Positions 33,234 through 41,849 of a stretch of 64,000 nucleotides of DNA are shown piece after piece. Position 1 is the first letter of the stretch. The number at the start of each line of letters is the position of its first letter. Both the position numbers and the translations under genes were made by a program. The DNA comes from a bacterium (GTDB taxonomy: Bacteria > Cyanobacteriota > Vampirovibrionia > Gastranaerophilales > Gastranaerophilaceae). The stretch lies in the NCBI GenBank assembly GCA_017396025.1, contig JAFQNF010000047.1:1-64000 (forward strand). The letters are read 5' to 3'. The notes beneath the pieces were generated by a model. It was given only the letters and a program-made list of their open reading frames with translations. It had not been told where the DNA came from and did not search any database.

Positions 33234-35483
33234 TTATGGTCTGGTCAAACTCAATGGAATATCTTTTGGATAAATTTCTTCGGTTACGCCACTGCAACCA
33301 GTGATAAAGAAGAAATCAAAGCTTTCACCACTCTTAATTTTTAAATCATCAAATGGAATACACATTTCCAAAGTTTCTTTATGAGCATACTTAATATTGT
33401 GACCCCATTGAAGTTCCCATAAGCCATCTTTTACAGAAACAGAATATTGAAGTGGATATTTTCTATTATTTGTTACAGCAACCTTAATTTCATGATTATA
33501 ACCATCTAATAATACTGGCAACAAATGGTCTCTCCTATTTGTTGTTCTAGCAGGAGAACCTATTTCAGTTTCGTTGCTATAGGTTTTTACATACACATAA
33601 ATAGAAGAATACTCCTTGAATGCATCTTTGCTATTCATAAAATACTTGTTGATATCAAAACGCAAGTACAAATTATCATCATCAACACCAAAATAAATTC
33701 TATCAATCAATTTATTTTCTTGAAGAATAGGCCCAGCAGGAATATCAATACATCCAGCAGATAACCATTCATCATTGCTATCAATCATACCATCTATCAA
33801 TGGTGAAATTTTTCTTTTTGGGTTTTTCATTGGTTTACCCATAAAAGAAATCAACGGCATTTCCAGATAACTTGGAACTGGCTTTTCTATAATCTCATAT
33901 ACATTTTTAAGATGTTCTCTAAACAAGAAGTCAAAAATATGGTCTTGACCAGAATTATTCGGTTCGCCATACCACCAAAACCAGTCAGAACCTTCTGCTA
34001 TATATATTTCAGATTTAGCAAATTTTATTTGTTCTTTAGACAATCTTCCAGATTTTTCAGCTTCTTTTATGTCTTCTCTAGCTTGAACAAGGTACTTCCA
34101 TGCAAGGTTTTTTGTTGGCTCTGCAATCCACAATTGGAACTCTTGATTTACCCAAGAACCAGAAGCAACTCGTTTTAAACGTTTTTCTGTCTTCTTATTT
34201 TGTTCAACATAATCACTAATTAAAACAGTTTTAATAGCTTTATCATCATTAATCAATGAATACAATCTCTCAAGAAAAATTGCTCCATCTTGTTTATAGG
34301 AATCCCAGCTATTTTCTCCGTCCATTGCAATTGTAAATATATGCTTCTCATCTGGTGAATTTTTTAATTTATCGTGAACAGTTTTTATCCTATCAAATAA
34401 ATCATTTGCACTTATAACACTATCGTGGTGAGGATATTCAAACGTAATCAAATTTGGAATTACAGAATCCCTAAACACAACATTCAATTCTTTTTTAAGT
34501 CTAGTTTTATATAAGTACAAAGAGCACAAATCATAAGGGTCTTCAAAACAACCCCTAAAATCTCTAACAAAATCTTTCTTTAAAGAATTTGAAAGAACAC
34601 TTTCATCAGTAATAGCCCATTCAAAACCCAAATTAGCAACAACATCAAATGTTTTTTGACTAACGCAATGTTCGCTTGGCCAAAAACCTTTAGGCCTTTT
34701 TCCAAAAGCTTCTTCAACTCTTTCAATTGCCATTTTGATTTGTTCTTTAACGTCAACCATCAATGCAACTTTACAGTCTGGCATAGAATGTTTCAACGCT
34801 GGTGTTTTTAAATCATTTGGATTTATCAAAGCAGGCACAATAGGATGATTATAAGCACTTGTTATAATTTCAATTTTGCCTTCATCTTGATATTTTTTGA
34901 AAGTAGGAATTATCTGTCTAATAATTTTTCTGTTTAATTCAATTAAATTTTGTCTATCTTCAAGTGAGTAATCTCTACCCTTTTTCTCAAATTCTTTCAA
35001 CTCTGGATATACATCTTTCCAGATTGGGTCAAACCAAACAAGGTTGAAAAGCATCATGATATCAGCATATTCTTGAAGAGAAAAATCGTTAATACTAACA
35101 TCATGTCCAGAATATCTTTTTACATACAGTTCGTTATATCTAAAATTTTTTGAAATTAAATTTTCATAGTTTGCATCAAAAAAGTAATTTAGAATATACA
35201 ACTTATCATCATCTGTTAATTCTTCAACAGGTGTAACTGTAAGCTTTGAATGAATATCATGACCATCGTCTTGAGAATATTCTTCAATAGCATCTATAAG
35301 AGTTGGAACAATACTAAAATTTAGTTTTATTTTAGGGAATTTATCTAAAATTAAAACCATATCCAAATAATCTTTAATTGCATGTAATCTAGCCCAAGGC
35401 ATTAACCTTATTCCATCTGGCTGAGTTTTATAATTTGGCTGGTGAAAGTGCCATACAAATGCAACTGATAATTCTTTTGGCAT
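33234..35483 (-). CDS. GH57-family glycoside hydrolase (alpha-amylase/branching type)
   Basis: 749 aa from the ATG at 35483 (MPKELSVAF), which has AGGAAT upstream; the longer frame adds 26 unrelated residues. GH57 regions are visible in order: FVWHFHQPNYK near the N-terminus, GFWPSEHCVS, WAITDESVL and FTIAMDGENSWDSYKQDG. The last ~170 residues (from about 575, with LIDGMIDSNDEW and NLYLRFDINKYF) form a separate beta-rich domain like the carbohydrate-binding extension of related enzymes. It likely acts on cytoplasmic glycogen or maltodextrin, as no signal peptide is present. Confidence 0.85.
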   Translation of the reverse strand: MPKELSVAFVWHFHQPNYKTQPDGIRLMPWARLHAIKDYLDMVLILDKFPKIKLNFSIVPTLIDAIEEYSQDDGHDIHSKLTVTPVEELTDDDKLYILNYFFDANYENLISKNFRYNELYVKRYSGHDVSINDFSLQEYADIMMLFNLVWFDPIWKDVYPELKEFEKKGRDYSLEDRQNLIELNRKIIRQIIPTFKKYQDEGKIEIITSAYNHPIVPALINPNDLKTPALKHSMPDCKVALMVDVKEQIKMAIERVEEAFGKRPKGFWPSEHCVSQKTFDVVANLGFEWAITDESVLSNSLKKDFVRDFRGCFEDPYDLCSLYLYKTRLKKELNVVFRDSVIPNLITFEYPHHDSVISANDLFDRIKTVHDKLKNSPDEKHIFTIAMDGENSWDSYKQDGAIFLERLYSLINDDKAIKTVLISDYVEQNKKTEKRLKRVASGSWVNQEFQLWIAEPTKNLAWKYLVQAREDIKEAEKSGRLSKEQIKFAKSEIYIAEGSDWFWWYGEPNNSGQDHIFDFLFREHLKNVYEIIEKPVPSYLEMPLISFMGKPMKNPKRKISPLIDGMIDSNDEWLSAGCIDIPAGPILQENKLIDRIYFGVDDDNLYLRFDINKYFMNSKDAFKEYSSIYVYVKTYSNETEIGSPARTTNRRDHLLPVLLDGYNHEIKVAVTNNRKYPLQYSVSVKDGLWELQWGHNIKYAHKETLEMCIPFDDLKIKSGESFDFFFITGCSGVTEEIYPKDIPLSLTRP

Positions 35484-35509
35484 ACAATTAATTCCTGTTG
35501 ACAGAATTA

Positions 35510-35526
35510 TAACATTTTTTTTAAAA
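35510..35526 (-). promoter_or_regulatory. Promoter of the GH57 gene
   Basis: The minus strand has TGTTATAAT (extended -10) about 25 bases before the ATG at 35483, with TTGTAT about 16 bases further upstream as a -35. The leader includes AGGAAT as ribosome binding site. Confidence 0.5.
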
Positions 35527-35643
35527 TATACAACCGTTTCGCAGATGGGGAAAGAACCCAATTGTTAAGTTATTTAACAAACACTTGTAAACAACAAATG
35601 CATTACTATTACTGCATGTTGAGTGTATTGCATACATTTTATT

Positions 35644-35672
35644 TTGAAAAATCTGAAAAAGCACACTATACA
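35644..35672 (+). promoter_or_regulatory. Promoter for an intergenic transcript
   Basis: TTGAAA (35644-35649) and TATACA (35667-35672) are separated by exactly 17 bases. Transcription would start near 35679. The only element downstream before the terminator at 35790 is a non-coding segment. Confidence 0.45.
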
Positions 35673-35678
35673 AGAACA

Positions 35679-35816
35679 TGAAATAATGCTTTAATATAGA
35701 GGTAGGGAATTTTAAGTGTTTTACAACCTGTATATAAGTTTAGTCGAATGACTATTAGGGAGAGGAGATTTGGAGTAAATCCAAACGAGGGCGCAAAAGA
35801 AGAAGCGCCTTTTTTA
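35679..35816 (+). ncRNA. Candidate purine-rich small RNA of about 140 nt
   Basis: A promoter at 35644-35672 and a terminator at 35790-35817 bracket a segment with no substantial open frame; the longest is an 11-codon frame starting at a GTG near 35716. The 3' half is purine-rich (TAGGGAGAGGAGATTTGGAG) with small hairpins AGTC-GAAT-GACT and GATTT/AAATC. The AGGGA, GAGGAG and TTGGAG blocks look like exposed GGA motifs. Function unknown; a leader peptide cannot be excluded. Confidence 0.45.
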
Positions 35817-35817
35817 T
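35790..35817 (+). terminator. Terminator of the 35.7 kb transcript
   Basis: GGCGC pairs with GCGCC around a ten-base A/G loop, followed by TTTTTTATT. A GAAATTTC-bordered repeat starts two bases after the T-rich tail. Confidence 0.75.
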
Positions 35818-35818
35818 T

Positions 35819-36039
35819 GCGAAATTTCGGACGGACGAAGTCCGATAATGCGGAAGTGAAACGAGCGACTGCGATAGCTAGCGAGTAACAACTGTAGCTA
35901 AAGAAATTTCAAGAAAGCGAAATTTCGGACGGACGAAGTCCGATAATGCGGAAGTGAAACGAGCGACTGCGATAGCTAGCGAGTAACAACTGTAGCTAAA
36001 GAAATTTCAAGAAAGCGAAATTTCGGACGGACGAAGTCA
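35819..36039. repeat. Tandem 98-bp repeat, two full copies plus a 25-bp partial
   Basis: The unit begins GCGAAATTTCGGACGGACGA and recurs at 35819, 35917 and 36015, exactly 98 bp apart. The first two copies appear identical; the third stops after 25 bases. Units contain GAAGTGAAACGAGCGACTGC and end GAAATTTCAAGAAA. There are no spacers, so it is not CRISPR. A diverged single copy forms the end of folC at 63582. The repeat is far more GC-rich than its surroundings. Confidence 0.85.
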
Positions 36040-36090
36040 CTTTGTTAATCTTTTTAAAATTCTATGCTTATTTAGTCAATCCACAAATGT

Positions 36091-36116
36091 GTTTTGTTTT
36101 ACATGAAGTACAAAAC
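36091..36116. promoter_or_regulatory. Inverted repeat upstream of the 137-aa gene
   Basis: GTTTTGT and ACAAAAC form 7-bp arms around 12 bases, ending a few bases before the GTAAGGAG ribosome binding site of the 36134 gene. It may be an operator or a leader hairpin; the arms are AT-rich and chance occurrence is possible. Confidence 0.25.
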
Positions 36117-36133
36117 AAGTAAGGAGTGTAAAT

Positions 36134-36547
36134 ATGGATGTAAAAGGTATCAATTCAGGAATTATTGCAACAACAAAAAAGGATGACAAGCATCAAGCGA
36201 CCATTCAAAGAGTTCAAGCCGAATTTATAAACCAACTTTATCAAGGCAAATCAGAAACAGAAGCATTCAAAAACTCATTAAGAGCTATTGATGAAAAATA
36301 TAATCCTAAAGAAGATGAATTTAGAACAGAAAAAGGAAGTACTGTTGGACAAGCTTCAACATTACACAATACAGAAAAATTAGGTGGCGCAATGAGTATG
36401 ATGAAAGCAATAAAGCTGCCAAGTAGCAAAACCGTTCTTAAATGGTTAAAATTTATAGCTGAAACATTACCAATTCTTTTAGAAATAATCAATAATCTTC
36501 CAAAAAGTGACAAAAAACCATCAGAAGAACTTAATGTAGCTGCATAA
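36134..36547 (+). CDS. Protein of unknown function with amphipathic C-terminal helices
   Basis: 137 aa with a strong ribosome binding site (AAGGAG). The first 90 residues are polar and helical, with Gln/Lys/Thr-rich sequence and no signal peptide. Residues 95-125 (TVLKWLKFIAETLPILLEIINNL) are amphipathic to hydrophobic. No motif is recognised. It stands alone between a repeat-rich spacer and the convergent kor operon, whose stop is adjacent. It may belong with other lineage-specific proteins at 8984 and 54727. Confidence 0.5.
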   Translation: MDVKGINSGIIATTKKDDKHQATIQRVQAEFINQLYQGKSETEAFKNSLRAIDEKYNPKEDEFRTEKGSTVGQASTLHNTEKLGGAMSMMKAIKLPSSKTVLKWLKFIAETLPILLEIINNLPKSDKKPSEELNVAA

Positions 36548-37084
36548 CTAATTTACAGAAGAATAACCTTTTTCAAGTGCTAGAATATTACCTTCTAGCA
36601 TTTGTGCTTTTTTGCCTGTTAATTTTTCTTTTAATAATTCTATAATGCTTTCTTTTTTAACAACAGGAAGAGCTTTTATAAAAGCACCCAAAGAAACAAC
36701 GTTTGTCATTTTAGGATTTCCTAATTCTGTTGCTATTTCTGTTAATGGAACAAATTTATAAGTTATATCTTTTCTTGATGGTTGAGCTTTAACTAAAGAT
36801 GAATTAACAACCATAATTCCGCCAGCTTTAACTTGGCTTTCAAATCTTTCAAAAGAAGGAGCATTTAAAGCAATAACATTTGTAGGTTTATCAACAAAAG
36901 CACAAGCTATTTCATCATCTGACATACAAACAGTACAGTTAACTGTTCCCCCTCTCATTTCTGCACCATAAGCAGGAAACCAAGTAACATTCAAACCTTC
37001 ATTCATACAAGCATTGGCATATAATTGACCTGTAAATAAAACGCCTTGACCGCCAAATCCTGCTATTAATACGTTAGAATCCAT
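36548..37084 (-). CDS. korC: 2-oxoacid:ferredoxin oxidoreductase, gamma subunit
   Basis: 178 aa. The gamma domain motif [15 protein letters not shown] opens the protein, followed by [12 protein letters not shown], which helps bind the CoA and TPP-linked intermediate. Together with the alpha, beta and delta genes upstream it forms a four-subunit enzyme that oxidises a 2-oxoacid to the acyl-CoA with reduction of ferredoxin. The start overlaps the korB stop by one base. Substrate class is discussed under the alpha subunit. Confidence 0.88.
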   Translation of the reverse strand: MDSNVLIAGFGGQGVLFTGQLYANACMNEGLNVTWFPAYGAEMRGGTVNCTVCMSDDEIACAFVDKPTNVIALNAPSFERFESQVKAGGIMVVNSSLVKAQPSRKDITYKFVPLTEIATELGNPKMTNVVSLGAFIKALPVVKKESIIELLKEKLTGKKAQMLEGNILALEKGYSSVN

Positions 37085-37839
37085 TACTTTGCCTCGCTAA
37101 CTTTGTCTTTATAAATTCCAGGTTTAAATACTTCTGACATTTCTCCGCGAACACGAGCGTGTGCTTCTTGTGGAGTCATTTTCCAATTTGTAGGACAAGT
37201 TGCTAATATCTCAACAAAACCTGTTCCTAACCCTTTTATTTGTGCTTCAAATGCTTTTTTAATACATCTTTTTGCGTTCATAATCGCAGATGGACTATCA
37301 AGAGTAACTCTTGCAACAAAAGCTGTTCCATCAATTTCTTTTAGCATTTCTGAAACTTTTAATGGAAAACCATTAATTTCTGGGTTACGTCCTTTTGTTG
37401 TCGTTGTTGTAATTTGTCCAATCAGTGTTGTAGGACCAGCTTGACCACCTGTCATACCATAAGTTGTATTATTAATACAAATTGTTGTAAGCTTTTCACC
37501 TCTTGCCATTGCGTGTACTGTTTCACCAATACCAATAGAAGCCAAATCACCATCACCTTGATATGTGAAAACGACTTTGTCTGGTTTTGAACGTTTAACG
37601 CCTGTTGCAACAGCTAAAGAACGACCATGAGGGGCTTCAACCACATCAACATTGAAGTAGTCATATGAAAATACGCTACAACCAACAGAAGCAACACCAA
37701 TAGTTTTTTCTCTAACATTAAGTTCATCAAGAACCTCTGCAACTAGTCGCATTGCAACGCCATGGTCACACCCTGGGCAAAAACTGACCTTAAAATCATC
37801 TCTAACTGACTCTGGTTTCTTATATACAAGCTGTTCCAT
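37084..37839 (-). CDS. korB: 2-oxoacid:ferredoxin oxidoreductase, beta (TPP-binding) subunit
   Basis: 251 aa. FCPGCDHGVAMRL near residue 21, ASVGCSVFSYDYF, APHGRSLAVATG and the TPP-Mg motif YQGDGDLASIGIGE...NNTTYGMTGGQ (about 93-131) identify the thiamine-diphosphate subunit. Its 5' end overlaps the alpha gene by 20 bases. AHARVRGEMSEVF near the end is usual for 2-oxoglutarate/branched-chain types. Confidence 0.9.
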   Translation of the reverse strand: MEQLVYKKPESVRDDFKVSFCPGCDHGVAMRLVAEVLDELNVREKTIGVASVGCSVFSYDYFNVDVVEAPHGRSLAVATGVKRSKPDKVVFTYQGDGDLASIGIGETVHAMARGEKLTTICINNTTYGMTGGQAGPTTLIGQITTTTTKGRNPEINGFPLKVSEMLKEIDGTAFVARVTLDSPSAIMNAKRCIKKAFEAQIKGLGTGFVEILATCPTNWKMTPQEAHARVRGEMSEVFKPGIYKDKVSEAK

Positions 37840-38917
37840 ATTTATTCTCTACAATCTTTTTGTATGTTTTTTCAATTTGTTCATAGATTTCTTCAACTGT
37901 CATCATCATGCCAGCTGGACGCCCAAAAAATTCAACAGGTATTGTAGCTGCACCTGCAATACTAGCTTTGATATCTTGCAACATTTGTCCGCAATTTAAT
38001 TCAATATCTAATATGCCATCAACTTTTTGAGCAATATTTGCAACAATTTTTTCTGGGAAAGGATTTAATAAGATTGGTCTTAACAATCCAACTTTTAATC
38101 CATTTTCTCTTGCTTTTTTAACTGCTGCTTTCGCAATTCTACCGATAGAACCAAATGCTGTTATAACAAGTCTTGCACCTTCAACCTTGTATTCTTCAAA
38201 TAGATTTTCATTTTCAAGAATTTGGTTATATTTTTTGAACATTTTAACAACACGTTTTCTTAAACCTTCTTGTTCTCTTTCAATTGAAGCAATAAATCTA
38301 GGTTCTCTTCCGTTTGCACCATCTAAAGCCCAATCAGATTGATCAATTTCTGGATATGGATACTCTCCAACAACTGCTGGTTCCATCATTTGACCTAACA
38401 TGCCATCAGCTAATAAGCAAACAGGTGTTCTATATTTTTGTGAAACATAGAAACACTTGTAAGTTAAATCAATACATTCTTGGACGCTAGCAGGTGCATA
38501 AGTAACTAATTTGTAGTCACCATTTCCGCCACCTTTAGTTGCTTGATAATAATCACCTTGAGATGGATAGATGTAACCTAGACCAGGTCCACCTCTCATA
38601 ACACTTACTAACACACAAGGAATTTCATCACCCGCGATGAAAGATAAACCTTCTTGCATTAAAGCTACTGCACAAGAAGAAGATGAAGTCATTGCTTTTA
38701 CGCCTGTTGAACCAGCACCTAAAAGCATATTAATTGCGGCAACTTCTGATTCTGCTGCAACGAATGCTCTTCCTTTTTCTGGCATCTTTTCACTTAAATA
38801 TTCACCAATTTCGCTTTGAGGAGTAATTGGATATCCAAAATAACTTTCACATCCTGCTTCAATTGCAGCTTGTGCAATTGCATAATTACCCTTTAATAGT
38901 TCTTTTTCTCTTTTCAT
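37820..38917 (-). CDS. korA: 2-oxoacid:ferredoxin oxidoreductase, alpha subunit
   Basis: 365 aa. LKGNYAIAQAAIEAGCESYFGYPITPQSEI, AAESEVAAINMLLGAG and VMRGGPGLGYIYPSQGDY match alpha subunits annotated either as 2-oxoglutarate (KorA) or branched-chain (VorB) ferredoxin oxidoreductases. These cannot be told apart from sequence alone. The gene order delta-alpha-beta-gamma fits both. With no other citric-acid-cycle genes in view, 2-oxoglutarate is favoured only weakly. It shares an ATGA-type overlap with the ferredoxin-like gene upstream. Confidence 0.88.
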   Translation of the reverse strand: MKREKELLKGNYAIAQAAIEAGCESYFGYPITPQSEIGEYLSEKMPEKGRAFVAAESEVAAINMLLGAGSTGVKAMTSSSSCAVALMQEGLSFIAGDEIPCVLVSVMRGGPGLGYIYPSQGDYYQATKGGGNGDYKLVTYAPASVQECIDLTYKCFYVSQKYRTPVCLLADGMLGQMMEPAVVGEYPYPEIDQSDWALDGANGREPRFIASIEREQEGLRKRVVKMFKKYNQILENENLFEEYKVEGARLVITAFGSIGRIAKAAVKKARENGLKVGLLRPILLNPFPEKIVANIAQKVDGILDIELNCGQMLQDIKASIAGAATIPVEFFGRPAGMMMTVEEIYEQIEKTYKKIVENKYGTACI

Positions 38918-39120
38918 CTATACACCTTCTCAATAGCGATATCTGGGCAAACTCTCGCACATATTGCACAACCTACGCAGTTTGCATTCTCTTTTACGTG
39001 TGCAGGATAATAACCAAGAGCATTAACCTCTTTATCAGCTTCTAAAACCTTATTAGGACACGCATCAATACATAAATAACAGGCTTTACATTTATCTCTG
39101 TTTAAAACTATTCTTCCCAT
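38914..39120 (-). CDS. korD: 2-oxoacid:ferredoxin oxidoreductase, delta (2x[4Fe-4S]) subunit
   Basis: 68 aa with two [4Fe-4S] motifs: CKACYLCIDACP and CVGCAICARVCP. It passes electrons from the thiamine centre to external ferredoxin. First gene of the kor operon. Its own ribosome binding site is weak (CAGAG). An eight-codon frame with a strong site ends just upstream, which may couple translation. Confidence 0.9.
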   Translation of the reverse strand: MGRIVLNRDKCKACYLCIDACPNKVLEADKEVNALGYYPAHVKENANCVGCAICARVCPDIAIEKVYR

Positions 39121-39127
39121 CTCTGAA

Positions 39128-39154
39128 CTAGTCCATTTCCGTCGTTCTTTTCAT
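39128..39154 (-). CDS. Possible eight-codon leader peptide before korD
   Basis: The frame MKRTTEMD ends seven bases upstream of the korD ATG. AGGAG lies six bases before its ATG, which is the best ribosome binding site in the korD leader. No in-frame start extends korD upstream. It may be a translated leader that couples or tunes korD translation, or a chance frame. Confidence 0.3.
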   Translation of the reverse strand: MKRTTEMD

Positions 39155-39313
39155 ATCTTACTCCTAATATATTTAATTTGCTACCTTTTAATAATTTAAA
39201 TATTAAAAAAAGTCATAAAAAGGACTAAAAGTCTAAACTAGTTGGCTAAATATAAACAACTTTGCCCGTTAAACATCTTTATGCTATGATTTCACTAGAG
39301 GGAGATTTTGGTT

Positions 39314-40246
39314 GTGCCGAAGAAAAAGTGTATTGAAATAGTTTTAGATGTTGAAACAACAGGTTTAGATCACACAAAAGAAAGAATGGTCGAGTTTGCC
39401 GCTATTCGTTTGGAAAATGGCAAAATGAAAGATAGATTTGAAACTTTGATTAATCCAGAACAACATATTAGAAAATCAAGCATTGCTGTTCACGGAATTA
39501 CAGAAGATGATGTTAAAGATGCGCCAACAGAAGCTGAAGTTATGCCAATGATTTTGGATTTTATTGGTGATTATCCAATTGTTGCTCATAATGCTATTTT
39601 CGATTATTCATTCATTAATGAAGCAAGTATCCGTCAAACAGGCAAACCAATTACAAATGCAAGAATTGACTCTCAAATGATGTTTAAAGAAGTATACCCA
39701 GAGCTTGAATCTTGCGGATTAGAAAGTTTAATGACAAAGTTTAATGTAGATTTTTCTACTCGTCATAGAGCTATGGCAGATACAGAAGGTTTAGCAAAAG
39801 CATATCCAGAACTTAAAAAACTTTATGAAAAGAAATATGCTTGGCAAATACAACAATTAGACAATATTGATTATTTATTTGAAAGATATTTAAGAATTCA
39901 ACAAGCTGTTCAAATTATGCAATCAGAAATGCAAGATTTAAAATCAGTTTTCAGATTGTATTTTGAAAAAGGTGGCGAAAGCATACAATCACCAAATGGC
40001 GAAACTCTTATTTATCAATCAAAACAAAGCTACGCTTACGATTTTGTTGAAATAAAAGACACTTTAGAAGAAATTGGAGCACTTCATAAAGCTGTTAAAT
40101 TAAACAATAATTTTGTAGATAGACTTATTTCTTCCGGTAGTGTAAGTAAAGAAAACAGAGAAAAGCTTGCAGCCGCAAGACAAATGATGTCAGAGACTAG
40201 AAATATTCACATTTTAAAAGGTGAAAGAAGAGCAGAACACGCGTAA
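39314..40246 (+). CDS. DnaQ-family 3'-5' exonuclease with C-terminal extension
   Basis: 310 aa from the GTG at 39314, nine bases after GAGGGAG; a TTG at 39308 is too close to that site. The DEDDh exonuclease motifs are present: DVETTGLD, AHNAIFDYSF and HRAMADTEGL. The exonuclease fold ends near residue 175. A further 135 residues, helical then alpha/beta, contain no known domain. It could be the proofreading subunit of DNA polymerase III or a stand-alone RNase T/ExoX-like nuclease. Its stop overlaps the next gene (TAATG). Confidence 0.8.
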   Translation: MPKKKCIEIVLDVETTGLDHTKERMVEFAAIRLENGKMKDRFETLINPEQHIRKSSIAVHGITEDDVKDAPTEAEVMPMILDFIGDYPIVAHNAIFDYSFINEASIRQTGKPITNARIDSQMMFKEVYPELESCGLESLMTKFNVDFSTRHRAMADTEGLAKAYPELKKLYEKKYAWQIQQLDNIDYLFERYLRIQQAVQIMQSEMQDLKSVFRLYFEKGGESIQSPNGETLIYQSKQSYAYDFVEIKDTLEEIGALHKAVKLNNNFVDRLISSGSVSKENREKLAAARQMMSETRNIHILKGERRAEHA

Positions 40247-40809
40247 TGTCAATTGAAAATTACGAAAAATTTCTTCAAGTTGTTGATGAAGATTTAAAAA
40301 AAATCTTTGATTATCAAAAGGAATATTTATGTTGTTCTGAAGGATGTGCCCATTGCTGTAAACGTGGCGATTTTCCGATGAGCGAACTTGAATTTAAATA
40401 TTTAATGCTCGGATTTGATAAACTTTCAGATGAATTAAAAACAAAAATAAAAGCCAATATTGAAATAACAAAAGCAGGAAACAAAGACTCCTACGTTTGT
40501 CCTTTTTTAATCGAAGATAAATGTAGCGTATACAGTAATCGTCCGATTGTTTGCAGAGCGTTTGGAGTTTTAACAGAAGATTCAAAAGGAAATCCATCAT
40601 ATCCTTTTTGCACAACTTTAGGGCTTAATTTCGCAAAAATCTTTGATAAAGAAAAACAGCATTTATCATCAGAACTTGTCGCAAAAAATGGATACAAAAT
40701 TTTTCCTAAAATTTTCAGATTAAGTAATAAAGTTTTTATGAGTCTACCATTGGCTAAAAAATTAAATTTAAATTTTGGCGACGCTAAAAAAATGGTAGAT
40801 TTTCTATAG
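40246..40809 (+). CDS. YkgJ-type cysteine-cluster protein
   Basis: 187 aa. Cysteines occur as CCSEGCAHCC (residues 29-38), CPFL...KCSVY and RPIVCRAFG, the pattern of the YkgJ/CxxCxxCC family thought to bind zinc or iron-sulphur. The RP(x)CR block is diagnostic. No function is firmly known for the family. It is translationally coupled to the exonuclease gene upstream. Confidence 0.75.
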   Translation: MSIENYEKFLQVVDEDLKKIFDYQKEYLCCSEGCAHCCKRGDFPMSELEFKYLMLGFDKLSDELKTKIKANIEITKAGNKDSYVCPFLIEDKCSVYSNRPIVCRAFGVLTEDSKGNPSYPFCTTLGLNFAKIFDKEKQHLSSELVAKNGYKIFPKIFRLSNKVFMSLPLAKKLNLNFGDAKKMVDFL

Positions 40810-40840
40810 CAGGAACTTGAAAAACTTTAATTCGTCATAA

Positions 40841-40858
40841 CCTCTAAATAGAGAGGGG
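40841..40858 (+). promoter_or_regulatory. Hairpin overlapping the sigma-factor ribosome binding site
   Basis: CCTCT can pair with AGAGG within the GAGAGGGG ribosome binding site that ends ten bases before the ATG at 40868. A short, weak stem of this kind could modulate initiation, e.g. by temperature. The stability is low and the pairing could be incidental. Confidence 0.3.
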
Positions 40859-40867
40859 ATTTATGAT

Positions 40868-41779
40868 ATGAACATTCAATATCTTGATGAATTTTATACA
40901 GAAACAGAACAAGATGAAATAACAACTTTTAATAACATTGTCTTTAAAGATGATATTTTACAAATGTACCTAAAAGACATTGGAAAAACAAAACTTTTAA
41001 AACGAAAAGAAGAACAAAATCTTGGCAAACAAATTGTTGAAGCAAGTCCACAAGACGCACTAAACGCAAAGAAAAAACTTATTCAATCAAATTTAAGATT
41101 AGTGGTAAGCATTGCAAAGAAATATACGGGTCAAGGTGTACTTTTTATGGATTTAGTGCAAGAAGGTTCGCTTGGTTTAATCAAAGCAGCCAACAGATTT
41201 GACTATTCTAAAGGATTTAAATTTTCAACATATGCCACATGGTGGATTAGACAAACAATAGTTCGAGCCATTGCAAATAACTCAAAAGTTATAAGAATTC
41301 CTGTGCACATGATAGATAAAATCCGTCTTGTTAAAAGAGCAATGTTTGAAATTAACTATTCAACAGGCAAAGAAGCAAGCATAGAGGATATTGCAAACAA
41401 ACTAAAAATGCCCGAAAAACAAGTTCAAATCGCATTAAATACAATAAAACTCGAACCAATGAGCTTAGATACACCAATAGCAGAAAATCTTTCACTAGAA
41501 GATTACATTTCCGATGAAAACTATACATCACCCGAAATAAGCACCCAAAGCGAACTATTAAAATTTCAAATAAATAGAATATTAAAAGAACTAAATCCAA
41601 AAGAACGAAAAATAATTACACATCGTTTTGGAATAGATGGCAATAAGCCCAAAACACTTGAAGAATTAGGGAAGGAAATGGGGTTTTCAAAAGAAAGAAT
41701 AAGACAAATAGAAGGTAATGCACTAAAAAAGCTAAGAAGCACAGAACATATAAAACATTTAAAAGATTATTTAAGTTAA
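40868..41779 (+). CDS. RNA polymerase sigma-70 factor (SigA/group 2-like)
   Basis: 303 aa. Region 1.2 starts with [22 protein letters not shown]. Region 2 holds [30 protein letters not shown] and [12 protein letters not shown]. Region 3 follows, and region 4 ends with [19 protein letters not shown]. There is no long region 1.1 or non-conserved insert, as in cyanobacterial group 1/2 sigmas. It may be the principal sigma or a group 2 paralogue; the window cannot decide. The degenerate kinase gene follows 70 bp downstream, with a TGCTAGAAT extended -10 between. Confidence 0.9.
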   Translation: MNIQYLDEFYTETEQDEITTFNNIVFKDDILQMYLKDIGKTKLLKRKEEQNLGKQIVEASPQDALNAKKKLIQSNLRLVVSIAKKYTGQGVLFMDLVQEGSLGLIKAANRFDYSKGFKFSTYATWWIRQTIVRAIANNSKVIRIPVHMIDKIRLVKRAMFEINYSTGKEASIEDIANKLKMPEKQVQIALNTIKLEPMSLDTPIAENLSLEDYISDENYTSPEISTQSELLKFQINRILKELNPKERKIITHRFGIDGNKPKTLEELGKEMGFSKERIRQIEGNALKKLRSTEHIKHLKDYLS

Positions 41780-41849
41780 TTTTGCTGTTCTCCTTTGATG
41801 AAAAATATGCTAGAATAGACTTGAGCGTATCATCAAAGGGATTTTTTTA

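Noticed and set aside
35819-36039. CRISPR array
   Set aside because: The 98-bp units follow each other without spacers and are too long; there are no cas genes nearby.
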